64,000 nucleotides of DNA from Pestalotiopsis fici W106-1 (taxonomy: Eukaryota; Ascomycota; Sordariomycetes; Amphisphaeriales; Sporocadaceae). Where the stretch lies: the NCBI RefSeq assembly GCF_000516985.1, contig NW_006917094.1:186001-250000 (forward strand), in the 5' to 3' direction. Shown piece by piece: positions 11,896-21,967 of the stretch; the stretch's first letter is position 1; every line of letters begins with the position of its first letter. Position numbers and translations under genes: made by a program. The notes beneath the pieces are model-generated. The model was not told the DNA's origin, searched no databases, and saw only the letters and a list, made by a program, of their open reading frames with translations.

Positions 11896-13963
11896 GATGT
11901 GAATCTTCCGCTCCGAGCGGGTTGACGGACGGCGACACTGGGTATCACTCAGGGATCCAAATTTCGTTAGCAACAGATGTGTAAATCTAGACTGATCGGA
12001 TCCGCGATTCAAACTGCCAACTTTTTTTTTTTCCAAGCTTGTATCGGGCAGGGTGAAAAGTAATGTTGCGACGACACCGAGGGGACGTGAATAAAGATTA
12101 GAAGAGGGGATCAACCATCGCAGCGCTCTGAAGAAGTTGACTGTTGATCATTGTCGGTCGTAAAAGATATATCGTAGGTCTCGTGAGCGGTGATGCGTTT
12201 CTGTCGTAGGAGAATTGGCTGTGGTAATTGATGCCGAGCGTTGATGTGGGGGAATTTGTGGTTCTTGGGCGCTGGCAATCTAACAGGGCCGAAAGAGTCT
12301 GACGGTGATACCAAGCGGGCGATGGTGCCAAAATGGGCAAACAGGGCTGCAGTCAGCAGGAACAGCTGAGAGAGCTTCGCGGAAAGGTCGCCGACAAAGG
12401 TGAAGAAGGTCGGTCGTACGGTACCAGGTCCGTCACTTGCGGGCACAAGTTTGGTACCTAGATGCTGGTAGCTTGTGTAAGATGCGCCGATTGTGTTTCG
12501 CGACGCCTGGTCGGCTCGGCTCAGCGCTCAATGAGGAGGGGAAATGAGTAGGTATTCGTGTGTTGCAGAAAACTGCAGGCAGCACGATGAGGGCTGTGCC
12601 TGGGAGCTTTGCGACGTCAAGGGCGCGGGCGTTGATGATCAGATTGAGGCCGGGAGAAAATGTTGGTGGAGGAATTGGTTCGAGTTGATGTTGGGATGGA
12701 CGGGGTCGGAAAATTGCCCAGTTGAATTGATAGTACAGGTTACCTTGGTAGGTAGTGCAGTGCACTGCATAAGAGGAACCTGAAGGTAGGTATGTACCCA
12801 ATCCACCCAGCAAACGCCAGAAATGGAATTTGTCCCTGTTCAGTGACCGGCCAGTGACAGAACGGAATGAGGGGCCGACACTGGGGATTCGGAGAAAGAT
12901 TTCAGTCCTACCGAGTCGCAGGCAGGCAGGAACTACAACAAACGACGGCGAGACAAGCAGCTGGGAGGGGGAATGCTTCACAAGTGAAGTCTGGAAAAGT
13001 CACTGACTGACCAAATTCATATCCGAATCCAGCCTTTTCACCTTACGTACAGTCCCCCTACCCACGTAAAACGCACACGACGGAACGGTACGGCAGATTT
13101 CTTCGACCGTGCCGCATTGCTGGCTCAGCGGCCACACTAGAAGAGAATTGATCTAGCGCTACCTTATGTAGACTCGGCGCTGCAGTCTGGGGGCATGAGC
13201 CTCATACCTTTGGCACGCTGCTAGTAGTAGTTGGTTCCTGGCACAAGCTTATCAGGTAGGTACCATAACCACTCAACACACCAAAAGTAATGTAGCCATG
13301 CATTTTTATCCATGGTTGCCTTGATTACCTTGTATCTAGCATATGTCTCTGGACGCTTACAGACCAATCCTGCGCTCGTGTCTGCCGCTGAGTGAGATCC
13401 CTTGGTGGGGTCCGTAACAAGAATAACCCTGGAGGTGTGTATTTGTGTTACACTGCACAGACCATAAAATTGCAAGACATCAGGGTCAACATTCACCTAC
13501 CTAACCTAGGTGTGTAAGTACTTTTTGTATGTCCTAAGTGCAAGTGTCTATTCCTGGCATCTTACTGGCATTTCTGGTCCTCGACGCCTTTCAGCCCACT
13601 CTATGTCGGTTTCGTCGTTTCGTCCTACTTACTATAACTGCCAGTTGTTCAATGTAGACTGATAGCCGTGATGTTTTCCTATAGTGTCCTGACCAGGTAG
13701 CTAGGCACTGAAACTTCACGTCAACCTTAAGGGAAATACCCAGGTATACATGAAAGAGTTGTACAAAGACAATTGCTGAGAATAATAGACGGGTATCACA
13801 TTTATTTTCTTACAAACCAACATGTTTTCTTTCTCTTGGCCAGCTAAAGGTCGATGCCTGGGCAGACCGAAAAGCGGCTGAGCCATCCTATCCAAAACGC
13901 CGGGCAATGCAAATGCAAATACTAAAAGGCCAATATCTCTCTACGCATGGGAGGCATCAGCGT
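11896..13963. other. Long 5' flank of the R3H gene and 3' flank of cwf18
   Basis: The segment next to 11895 is probably promoter and leader of the R3H gene, with pyrimidine-rich stretches and a poly(T)/poly(A) tract near 12023. No coding region is supported in the remainder. Confidence 0.55.
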
Positions 13964-14623
13964 CTAAGCCAGCTCTTCAGCCTCCTTCTCTCTCCTCTCC
14001 TCTTCTTCATCCTCACGCTCTCGCACTCTCATCGCTTCCACAAGGGCGACACCATCCAGTCCCACAGCTTCACCTTCGCCGTTGGAGTTTGTGACAGCCT
14101 TCTCCTTTTCCGCCTTTCTCGAGTTCGCAATACGTTCTCTCACCAGCCTCGCAATAGCGTTGTCTGTCCTCACGTTGAGAACCTCTAGCTTCTTGTCCAA
14201 ATCACGCTTTAAATCCCAGTTCGGCTTCTTCGGTTGCAACTTGAATAGATCGATGCCCTTGTCAGCCTCGGCAGCTTCCTCCACGGCTTTCCTCTTGACT
14301 TCAGCCTCCACTTCAGCAGCCTGTTTCTCCAAAGTTTGTCCCTCCATATTCAACGTCGGCGCTTGCTCGAACCCAAGCTTGGGTCCCCTTGTCTCGGCAT
14401 CGTAGTTGCGCCCGGAAAGATGTAGTCTTGTGACATCTAGCTCAGACGGTGTTGTTGCTTCTACCAGTGCTGATGCTGCTTCTGCTGGCGGTGATGGCGA
14501 GCGAGTCGATTCGGGAGGGGCGACCTCGTCGCCTGGCTGCTTGCGCTTGAGATTTTTGAGCTTGGCAAGACGGGCTTTGCGATCGTCGGCCGCTGCGCCC
14601 AGAGATGCGTTGGTTGAAGACAT
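13964..14623 (-). CDS. cwf18: Cwf18/CCDC12 pre-mRNA splicing factor
   Basis: A single exon encodes 219 residues. I start at MSSTNASLGAAADDRKARL rather than at earlier in-frame codons because family similarity begins there. The N-terminal basic segment with LAKLKNLKRKQPG, the central KLGFEQAPTLN block and the signature KPNWDLKRDLDKKLEVL followed by AIARLVRERI are characteristic of the cwf18 family (human CCDC12). The C-terminus is strongly acidic and basic and probably helical. Members belong to the activated spliceosome (Cdc5/NineTeen-associated) in the nucleus. The LTR element begins only about 215 bp upstream of the start codon, so it sits in or next to the promoter. Confidence 0.93.
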   Translation of the reverse strand: MSSTNASLGAAADDRKARLAKLKNLKRKQPGDEVAPPESTRSPSPPAEAASALVEATTPSELDVTRLHLSGRNYDAETRGPKLGFEQAPTLNMEGQTLEKQAAEVEAEVKRKAVEEAAEADKGIDLFKLQPKKPNWDLKRDLDKKLEVLNVRTDNAIARLVRERIANSRKAEKEKAVTNSNGEGEAVGLDGVALVEAMRVREREDEEEERREKEAEELA

Positions 14624-14832
14624 GTTTTCTGGGCGAATGATATCCAGTAAGCGAATCTGGTGAATAGGTACTCTTATCGTTCGGCTGGCCCAGCAGTCAG
14701 GTGTATGATTCTGAGATTGGCGGCTGGTGTTGCAATTGGCAAGGAATTGAAAATGTAACAAAGTACGTACGTGATTAGGAACTGCTCCGAAATCAGAGTT
14801 GAGCCGCCAGCCCACTTGGAGCTTCCCTGTTG

Positions 14833-14837
14833 CTGCA
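14833..14837. repeat. Target-site duplication, left copy (CTGCA)
   Basis: Immediately precedes the left LTR and is identical to 15927..15931. Confidence 0.75.
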
Positions 14838-15004
14838 TGTGGGAAATTGATGGGGACTTAGGTAGCATTAGATATGGGAGAGAGGGGGGTACCCCCTCTG
14901 CGGCTTATATATATAGTTTACAGTACCGGATCAGCCGGAGAATTATGCTTTTACCGATCAGTAGTACGGTATACCCTTTAAGCACTATTTTTTCATATCC
15001 GACA
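14838..15004. repeat. Left LTR
   Basis: 167 bp, TG...CA, containing the perfect 16-bp palindrome GAGGGGGTACCCCCTC. It carries three RIP-type changes relative to the right copy and one extra T in a T run. Confidence 0.85.
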
Positions 15005-15191
15005 CGCCCTCTATACCGTACGACTAGATCTATATCGTCGTTACGTGCAGGCTTGATCCCCAAAATGGCAGCTTAACGTGCGCCCTTTAGCATTAAACTC
15101 CTGGTTCGCGATGCTATACATTATACACGCAGCCCACTGCTGCCCTTAGCATTGCCTGGCCGGTGCTGCTTCGTAAACACCGCGCTATCGG

Positions 15192-15441
15192 TTATTAGCA
15201 GATTATATTGCCGGCGCTGCTCTAGGAGCACTGCGCCCTCTATTGGCAAACCACTGCCGGCGCTGCTCTAGGAGCACCGCGCCCTCTGTTATTGGCAGAT
15301 TACACTGCCGGCGCTGCTCTGGGAGCACCGCGCCCTTTATTGGCAGATCATACTGCCGGCGCTGCTCTAGGAGCACCGCGCCCTCTATTATTAGCAGATC
15401 ACACTACCAGCGCTGCTCCTTTGGGAGCACTGCGACTTTCG
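15192..15441. repeat. Five-unit tandem repeat inside the LTR element
   Basis: Units of 46-54 bp start at about 15192, 15243, 15289, 15340 and 15388. Each has a TTATTGGCAGAT-like lead, then GCCGGCGCTGCTC, a short loop, GAGCACCGCGCC and CTCTA. The core is an imperfect inverted repeat that could form a GC-rich hairpin. The last unit is the most diverged. Confidence 0.85.
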
Positions 15442-15760
15442 TTAGTGCTGGCGTTAAGCGCCCTCTATTAGCATATGCAGCCGTTGCTATTGCCGTTCAA
15501 CGCTGCCACCGGATGGCAATAAGCTTTAGTTCTTCTTTGCGTCCTCTGGCTAACCTTTCGTCGCCGACGCGAACTATTGCATACGTAACGCGTTAGCTAC
15601 GCTCACAATGCTTTTCTTAGCGCTAGGCTCGCTGGCGAGCACCCTTTAGTCTGGTAAAGCCCCCCGATGGCAGTGGCTGACCTAGCCAGCTTGACTTGAC
15701 TTGACTTAAACTGAATAAAATACGGACTTTCTCCAGATCGTAATAGTGGTGGTGCTACTA

Positions 15761-15926
15761 TATAGGAAATTAATGGGGACTTAGGTAGCATTAGATATAG
15801 GAGAGAGGGGGGTACCCCCTCTGCGGCTTATATACATAGTTTACAGTACCGGATCAGCCGGAGAATTATGCTTTTACCGATCAGTGGTACGGTATACCCT
15901 TTAAGCACTATTTTTCACATCCGACA
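15761..15926. repeat. Right LTR
   Basis: 166 bp, collinear with the left LTR. Its first bases read TATAGG where the left copy has TGTGGG, so the canonical TG start has itself been hit by RIP-type change. It carries four of the seven substitutions. Confidence 0.85.
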
Positions 15927-15931
15927 CTGCA
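15927..15931. repeat. Target-site duplication, right copy (CTGCA)
   Basis: Immediately follows the right LTR and is identical to 14833..14837. Confidence 0.75.
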
Positions 15932-16261
15932 GGGGATCACGAGCCGCGCGACACGATAAGCCTGATAAGGACCTTTTAGCGCAGCCCCAGCATGAAATTT
16001 ACACTCCATATTAACCTAAGGCTTCGCGAGCTGATGCTGGAGGGCGGCTCCGTCTCCTGGCATGTACATACTACCACATACCTCATCTCTGCGGAGCGCT
16101 CAGTTCCTTCTAAACAAGTGCATCACACATTTAACGCTGTCGCTTGCGGTCGCACATGTCTCAAACCTCCAAATGATGTTACCATGTATATGACATGAGG
16201 TTTTTACAATTGTACCATTACCCACCCTGAGTTCCGCCTGCCATTTTCTTTGTCGGAAGGT
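15932..16261. other. Promoter and leader of the PPR gene
   Basis: 330 bp between the LTR element and the PPR start codon. No coding region is seen; the element may have supplied or displaced upstream control sequence. Confidence 0.5.
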
Positions 16262-18763
16262 ATGCGGCTTCCCTATACATGTCGACCTTGCTTGGCCCGA
16301 TTTCGGCTTTTCACCTTGCAGAACACCCGATCGCAAGCCGCACTTCATACAGCTATAGTGCGCGATCCCGATGTCATCTTCCCAAAGCGGCTTGACAATG
16401 ATGGATCTTCAACCGCCGACGGCAGGCAAATCGAGTCGAACCAAGAGGCTGCGCATAACAAGGACAAGCTGCTGAGGAAAACAGACGAGCGGGTGTTGAA
16501 CTCTCCGACCGTTCTGCGGACCCGACTGCTGAAGACAGATTATGATCACAAGGCGTCACAACGGTATTTGAGCGCAGTCTTCGGTCTCCCAGCACCCGCC
16601 GCGCGAGAATCTGCCAGTCAATTGCGGAGGTTGCTGTTAGCCCGCCCTCATGAAAACCCGGAGAGATTGTATGCCGAATACCAAGCCTGGAAACTGGAGT
16701 TTAGCAAAATGTTGAGAAAATCAGCCGTCACCAGCAATGATACAGCAACATCACACCTTGCCATCTGGGCCGTACTAGCCGACGGATCCACCCCATCAGT
16801 TGCCACGATGAAGGCGTCGTGGGCCGGACTGGATCCGGAAAGGCGACAGGATCTTTGGCCGAAGATGATACAATCTCTGATGGACACGGATTCCAATTTG
16901 CTATCGACCTTCTTGCAGGCCACCTACGATCCGGCTTGGTCTCCGTTTTATGTGGTTGAAGACTCTATTAGACTACTCGTTCTGCGTCCGAAGATTGCGG
17001 ATACCCATCATGATGGGCTGGTCGACTTGGCGCTGTTTCTCATGAAAAGCGATCCCACTGGCTTCATTGAGATTAACCAGCAAGCAATAGGCTCGATCGT
17101 TGCGCGTACTCATCAAGTGGACAAGGTTGAAGAACTATATCACTACATGAGGAGTCATGGCAAGGATCTGAGTGCCCCGACCTCGCTTCATTTCGCAAGC
17201 AAGTTTTCAAAGAGTAATCAGCACAAAGGACTCGCGGCAGATATACTGTGCTCCATAACGAAAAGCGGCAGCCTCGATATCAATTCGGCAGCTGGGTCCA
17301 GCGTATGTACATCCTTGCTTCACTTGGAAAAGGATTCCGAGATACCACAAGAAGCCGCTGCGCCAGACGAACTGTTCCGATCACTTCTCGAGACAGGTCT
17401 TGACCCCAACCTTCTCAATATTACTGCTCTGATGAGAAACTTTTGTGTTCGTGGCCATCCCGACACAGCCTGGACGGTGTTCAACCTTCTTCTCGAATAT
17501 GGGATCGAGCCAGATCAACATGTTTATGCTACTTTGCTCCACGGTGCTAAGCAGGATCTGAACATTGACTTGATCCGACGCATCATGGCATCCATTCATT
17601 CGCACAACGTGTGGAATGCCACGATGCTGAACGACTTTCTTGACATCCTCTTGAGGGATGGCGAATCGATACCCGAGAGGAGGCGTAGGCAGAAGAAGGA
17701 CATGAGCTCCTTTCGGCCTATGCTGCAGGTTTATGCCAAGTTCTTTCAATTAGAACCACTTCAAAAACTATGCAGCTTTCCACTCGAGGATTATCTTGTG
17801 TGGGAAGGTCCCGCCCCAGGCAAATCGACGCCAATCAGAGACATTGCCTCGGCTTTGCTGCCACTACCCGAGGGTTCGCTGTTGGAGCCAGACTGTCTCA
17901 CTCTATCATTAATGCTTGCTGCTGCTCTACGAGGGTGCCCAAGGTTTTATCCTCCCAAATTACGGAACGGCGTTGCATCATTGAAGGAGCAAATGAACCA
18001 CTTCAATAAGCTGGTTGAGTGCAAGGATTCAACCGCACTGGCTATACTCCAAGAGCAAGGCACATGGATATATGATGCCTTTCTTCGAGCTATACTTCAA
18101 TTTCAGCAGTGTTTGCACCCTGCTGTGCAACTTGTACAGACGATGATGGAAAGATCTGCCATCGAGCAAACCCGTTATGGCAAAAACCGGCGTCATCCAC
18201 GTCCATCGGTACACACATGGACTGTACTTATAAATGGCTTTAAGAACCACCGCCAACCAGGCATTGCAGCATCCATGGTACGAGTGATGCTCAAGCAAGG
18301 TGAAGTGAGGCCAAATATAGTAACGTGGAACACTCTCATCAGCGCTTTTGCCCGCTTAAACGACGCCGATGGCGCGGTACGCACCATTCGATATTTGGAA
18401 TATTCCGGTCTGAAACCTGACCAGGATACAATTAACGCAATTGGATCAATGAGTTCGCGAGCCAGGAAGCAGGCATTAAAACTTATGGATGCCCCGAGAG
18501 ATGAGCTCGTTTCTCCAGATGATGACCTTGTACAACTGCTTGCGTCTTCTTCTGGTCACACGAGCGCGAACTACTCCGATCCTATTGTAAAGGATGCTCT
18601 GTCGCTCTCAAAACGAAGAGTGCAACAGGCCCCAAGGTCTAGAGTGAGGGAGGATGCGTCGCCTACATCGCCAGATGTTCAAACACTGCACAAAGATGAG
18701 TTTCCAGGGCCTCTGGATGCATCAACAGAACCTTACGGTGCACCCTCAGTCTACGACGAATGA
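16262..18763 (+). CDS. Pentatricopeptide repeat protein, probably mitochondrial
   Basis: A single exon encodes 833 residues from the first ATG at 16262. The N-terminus MRLPYTCRPCLARFRLFTLQ is rich in Arg and aromatic residues with no acidic residue, as expected for a mitochondrial targeting sequence. PPR-like helical pairs are visible near residues 389-430 (HPDTAWTVFNLLLEYGIEPD) and most clearly at 648-735 (HTWTVLINGFKNHRQPG, then RPNIVTWNTLISAFARLND and GLKPDQDTIN). PPR proteins bind organellar RNA and control its processing or translation. The C-terminal 100 residues are polar and probably disordered. The RNA target cannot be told. Confidence 0.88.
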   Translation: MRLPYTCRPCLARFRLFTLQNTRSQAALHTAIVRDPDVIFPKRLDNDGSSTADGRQIESNQEAAHNKDKLLRKTDERVLNSPTVLRTRLLKTDYDHKASQRYLSAVFGLPAPAARESASQLRRLLLARPHENPERLYAEYQAWKLEFSKMLRKSAVTSNDTATSHLAIWAVLADGSTPSVATMKASWAGLDPERRQDLWPKMIQSLMDTDSNLLSTFLQATYDPAWSPFYVVEDSIRLLVLRPKIADTHHDGLVDLALFLMKSDPTGFIEINQQAIGSIVARTHQVDKVEELYHYMRSHGKDLSAPTSLHFASKFSKSNQHKGLAADILCSITKSGSLDINSAAGSSVCTSLLHLEKDSEIPQEAAAPDELFRSLLETGLDPNLLNITALMRNFCVRGHPDTAWTVFNLLLEYGIEPDQHVYATLLHGAKQDLNIDLIRRIMASIHSHNVWNATMLNDFLDILLRDGESIPERRRRQKKDMSSFRPMLQVYAKFFQLEPLQKLCSFPLEDYLVWEGPAPGKSTPIRDIASALLPLPEGSLLEPDCLTLSLMLAAALRGCPRFYPPKLRNGVASLKEQMNHFNKLVECKDSTALAILQEQGTWIYDAFLRAILQFQQCLHPAVQLVQTMMERSAIEQTRYGKNRRHPRPSVHTWTVLINGFKNHRQPGIAASMVRVMLKQGEVRPNIVTWNTLISAFARLNDADGAVRTIRYLEYSGLKPDQDTINAIGSMSSRARKQALKLMDAPRDELVSPDDDLVQLLASSSGHTSANYSDPIVKDALSLSKRRVQQAPRSRVREDASPTSPDVQTLHKDEFPGPLDASTEPYGAPSVYDE

Positions 18764-19528
18764 GCCTTGGGTAACTTGTCCAAATGGGCTTGACGCAATA
18801 CTCCACTGCCTGGTAGCTGATAGCTGGAGCTGATATATTCGCGGTCTTGGCCGCTCATCCGATTCGATCACATCGCTACTACACGGCTTGTGGCCCTCTG
18901 GTCTCGCCTTGCGAAATTGGTACTACGATAATTCACGGCTCAACGGGTTGGCAATGCACTCTGAAGTACGCGAGTGAGCTTTTTAGTCAAGGAGAAACTC
19001 GCGCAGGAAGCTCTCAGAAACGATTGACTGGTTGAACCACAGAACAAGACGAGAAAAAGCATTCAAAGAGCAGGGGGCGAAAGGGCTCTACTCGCAAATT
19101 AATTTGTACATTATAAACCCGGAAACAAAAAAAAAAATCAAGAAATCTCAAAAATTGCAACATTCAGTCAAACACTTTGACGAGACCAATCATCTAGGTA
19201 CCTATCCAGTCGGGCAGGGTTCTCGCTTTGCATTGCATCCAGTAACCTTCCAAGTGACATATATATTTTTCAAATGCCACCTACAAGTTGATCATATTTA
19301 TACCAGCTCATGTCATCGGACGTGGTAAAGCAATATTCTTATTTGCACGGCACCAAAAGAAGAGGTAAGATCAATAGACCAAGAATGTAGCCCTCCGAGA
19401 GCAAATTGTTGCTGTGATATGTATGTTTGGCCGCCCAACTCCAAAGACCGCTTTCGAAATGGATATCTTCAATGCCTTCCCTACCTCATACACGCTCCAG
19501 GGATATTCCAAAACGCCTTAAATAACCA
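18764..19528. other. Convergent intergenic region
   Basis: 3' flanks of the PPR gene (plus) and the Zn2Cys6 gene (minus). An A-rich run lies near 19127-19137. No gene is seen. Confidence 0.6.
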
Positions 19529-21967
19529 TCATTCTTGTTTGTCAAGCAGATATTGATCGATCATGGTCTGTTCAAGAGTTAGCACTCATCATATTCAAAT
19601 TGGTCCAATCTTGCTTACCCAATCATACTGGCCAATGTCACTGAGCACATTGTCCAGTGGTACTGCATCCAAAAAGTCAAGGGAAAGGTCCATCACGTTT
19701 GCCAATTGGGACTGATCTGTCGGCGCCAGGGCAGACAATGGTGGCAATTGGTTATCGTTGTTCAACAGACTAGACACATGCAGGGAGCCGCCCCTGACCT
19801 CCGGTTGGGGAGGTGGTAAAGGCGTTCTGGGGGGTTCCTGCATCGAAACCTTGCGCAGTATGGCACCGACAACCCTGGTGGCGTGAGCTGCCTCTCTGGA
19901 TACGGTCTTATTCTCCGACCAAATCTTGTACGAGGTGCCCAGGGCTCTCAGTTTCCTGGCCCGGTCTTCCTGACTACTTCAGTGTTAGCATGGCTTTCTC
20001 ATAGAAGGGTTTCCCTTGCTTACCTGGAAGGGGCATTTTCTGAGAGATCAAGGCAGATAATCATGGAAGCGATGAGGAAATCATGCAGGCTAAGGCTGGC
20101 CAGCATGTACCGATCCTCGTATAGTCGGCCACCTGGTCGGCACTCTTCTTCATATTCCGCGTGCAGGTCCAAGATGCGAATGGCAGCATTTACGGATGTC
20201 CGTCTTGATATATCGTACCTGTGGTCGTCTTTCTCGCTGTTGAGATACTTGCGATGTAAGACGCACAAGCTTTTCAGATACATCATCTCTAGAGTGAGCC
20301 GATGAACAATATCATGCGTATGGTCGGTAAAGCTGTAGGATCGAATCGGCCGAATTTTGAGCGGTTGCGGGATGTAGTCGTGGTACCGCTCAATTTCATC
20401 GTGTAGTCTCATAACTTCGTCATGAGGAGTTGGTGTGATCGACATGGAAATCTTGATCACACGGCGCAGTTTTCGACACAATTTCGATTTGATGCAGAGG
20501 TACAGGGTCGAGGTCGGCTCCGTTGGTGGTCGAGGGGGCGGCAGCATTATACAATTCTCATCAAAGTCAAGATCGTAGAGATTGCCGGGTGACTCGGTAT
20601 CGCATTCATCTTCTCTGATACTAGGTGGCATCCCTAGTTGGAACGAAAAGATGCAGTCGAAGACTTCGATAAAGAACCACGCTCTGCGGCGCAGTTCTCC
20701 CTCAAACGGTGAGATATTGGGGAGGTATTTCGGGTCCCGGTGGTAGCCCATTCGCTGTGCCAGACGAACAAGCAGCCCAAACTTGGCCCACAATTGTGAT
20801 GGGCATTCCCTGTTCTTCTGAAGGTCCGTAAATGCGTGAAGAAGCAGCGCCTCGATTGAGTATGGTTTGGCGGCCAGGTAATCACCCGCTACCAAGCATT
20901 CCACGGCAAGCTTGGCAAGGTTGTCTTCATGAACAGCTTCACAATCTTTGCTCAAATCTTCGCCCTTCATCCTTGATAGTGAAGCTGCTGACCATAGGAT
21001 CGAGGATAATACGCTGATCCATAGAAGACTAACAGACGACGGGTCCGTCCAGAAGCCATCATACTCTCTTTGGAACTTGGAGGTGTGTATGTACGGCGCC
21101 GCAGTGAAGCGATGTCGAAAATACATCAAGACAAGCTGGTCCATCTTATTCTTGGGCGGTAATCGGGCGACGGCTTGCTCTATTGTTATGCCTGGCTGAG
21201 GGCCGAACATGACGTCGATTTCATGTGAATGCGAGGCAGGCGGCGATGGACTAAGCGTCTCGTCGGTTTCGGCCTCTATGAGACTACGGATATCACTTAT
21301 ACTCTCAAGAATGGAGGACCAGTGCGTTGGGCCGACAAAGGTATGTTCAGATTGAGTGGTGAGAATACCAGTATGATTGGCACCAATAATACTGGGCGGC
21401 GTGCTGAGGTCGGAACGCGACTCGGCATCTGTCCGCTGATCCGTGCTCGATGGCGTGTCGAGAGGATTCTCGCGCAACTGAGTGTTGTGCGCCACCATCC
21501 CGCTGACCATCTCCTCGAGCTTTTGTAGCCGGACTTGAAGTGCCGGCCGGGACATGGCCTCATGCTTGGGGCGATTGTCAGATGACGGGCGGCCTTCGGA
21601 CCTAGGCTTGCGAGCGGCTCGCGGAGCATACTCGCAAAAGGCGGCCTCGCCGCTCTTTACACATCTCTCACACGGTTGTTGGCGGTCACATTTTACCTAC
21701 AGGTCGGGTGAGCCAAACAATTACACACAATGCTGGCGGAGAAGTTCCACGGGCGCGCAACGACCCGGACATGACAATTATGGTGATGGACCAAATACAT
21801 GAAATGCAAAATCAAAATAAAGAAGAAATGATAATGACTTGACTGACCTTGCGAGTTCTGCACAACAGACACGAGACGGGCGGTCTGTTGCGCTTCTGGA
21901 TCTTGCGCTGCGTGCCATCGGTGGGCTGGGCGCGAAAGACACTCTGGTGGTATTGCTGGCCGTCCAT
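19529..21967 (-). CDS. Zn2Cys6 transcription factor with fungal_trans domain
   Basis: Four exons (21848..21967, 20024..21696, 19619..19973, 19529..19567) encode 728 residues. Cys33, 36, 43, 49, 52 and 61 form the binuclear zinc cluster (CLLCRTRK, split by an intron from VKCDRQQPCERC). A short coiled-coil-like linker follows near residue 90 (LQVRLQKLEEMV). The middle region is a PF04082-type domain, with segments such as LLVRLAQRMGYHRDP and ELRRRAWFFIEVFDC. The last exon is only 13 codons (TMIDQYLLDKQE), supported by a GTAAGC donor, a GCTAAC branch site and an AACAG acceptor. It is a nuclear DNA-binding regulator with a Pro/Leu/Asp-rich C-terminus that may activate. Target genes unknown. Confidence 0.93.

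Larger units (their letters stand above)
14838..15926. mobile_element. TRIM-like non-autonomous LTR retroelement (1,089 bp)
   Basis: Two direct repeats of 167 and 166 bp enclose 756 bp. The element begins TG at 14838 and ends CA at 15926, and is flanked by a perfect 5-bp duplication CTGCA (14833..14837 and 15927..15931), the usual signature of LTR-element integration. The interior has no long protein-coding frame; it holds a five-unit GC-rich tandem repeat and a short ACTTG repeat near 15690. I did not find a convincing primer-binding site or polypurine tract. All seven base differences between the two LTRs are TG-to-TA or CA-to-TA, the context of RIP. It is best described as a terminal-repeat retrotransposon in miniature that depends on another element's enzymes. 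Orientation unknown. Confidence 0.85.

Noticed and set aside
15192..15441. CRISPR-like or satellite interpretation of the tandem units
   Set aside because: Units are contiguous without spacers, lie between LTRs, and the organism is a fungus.
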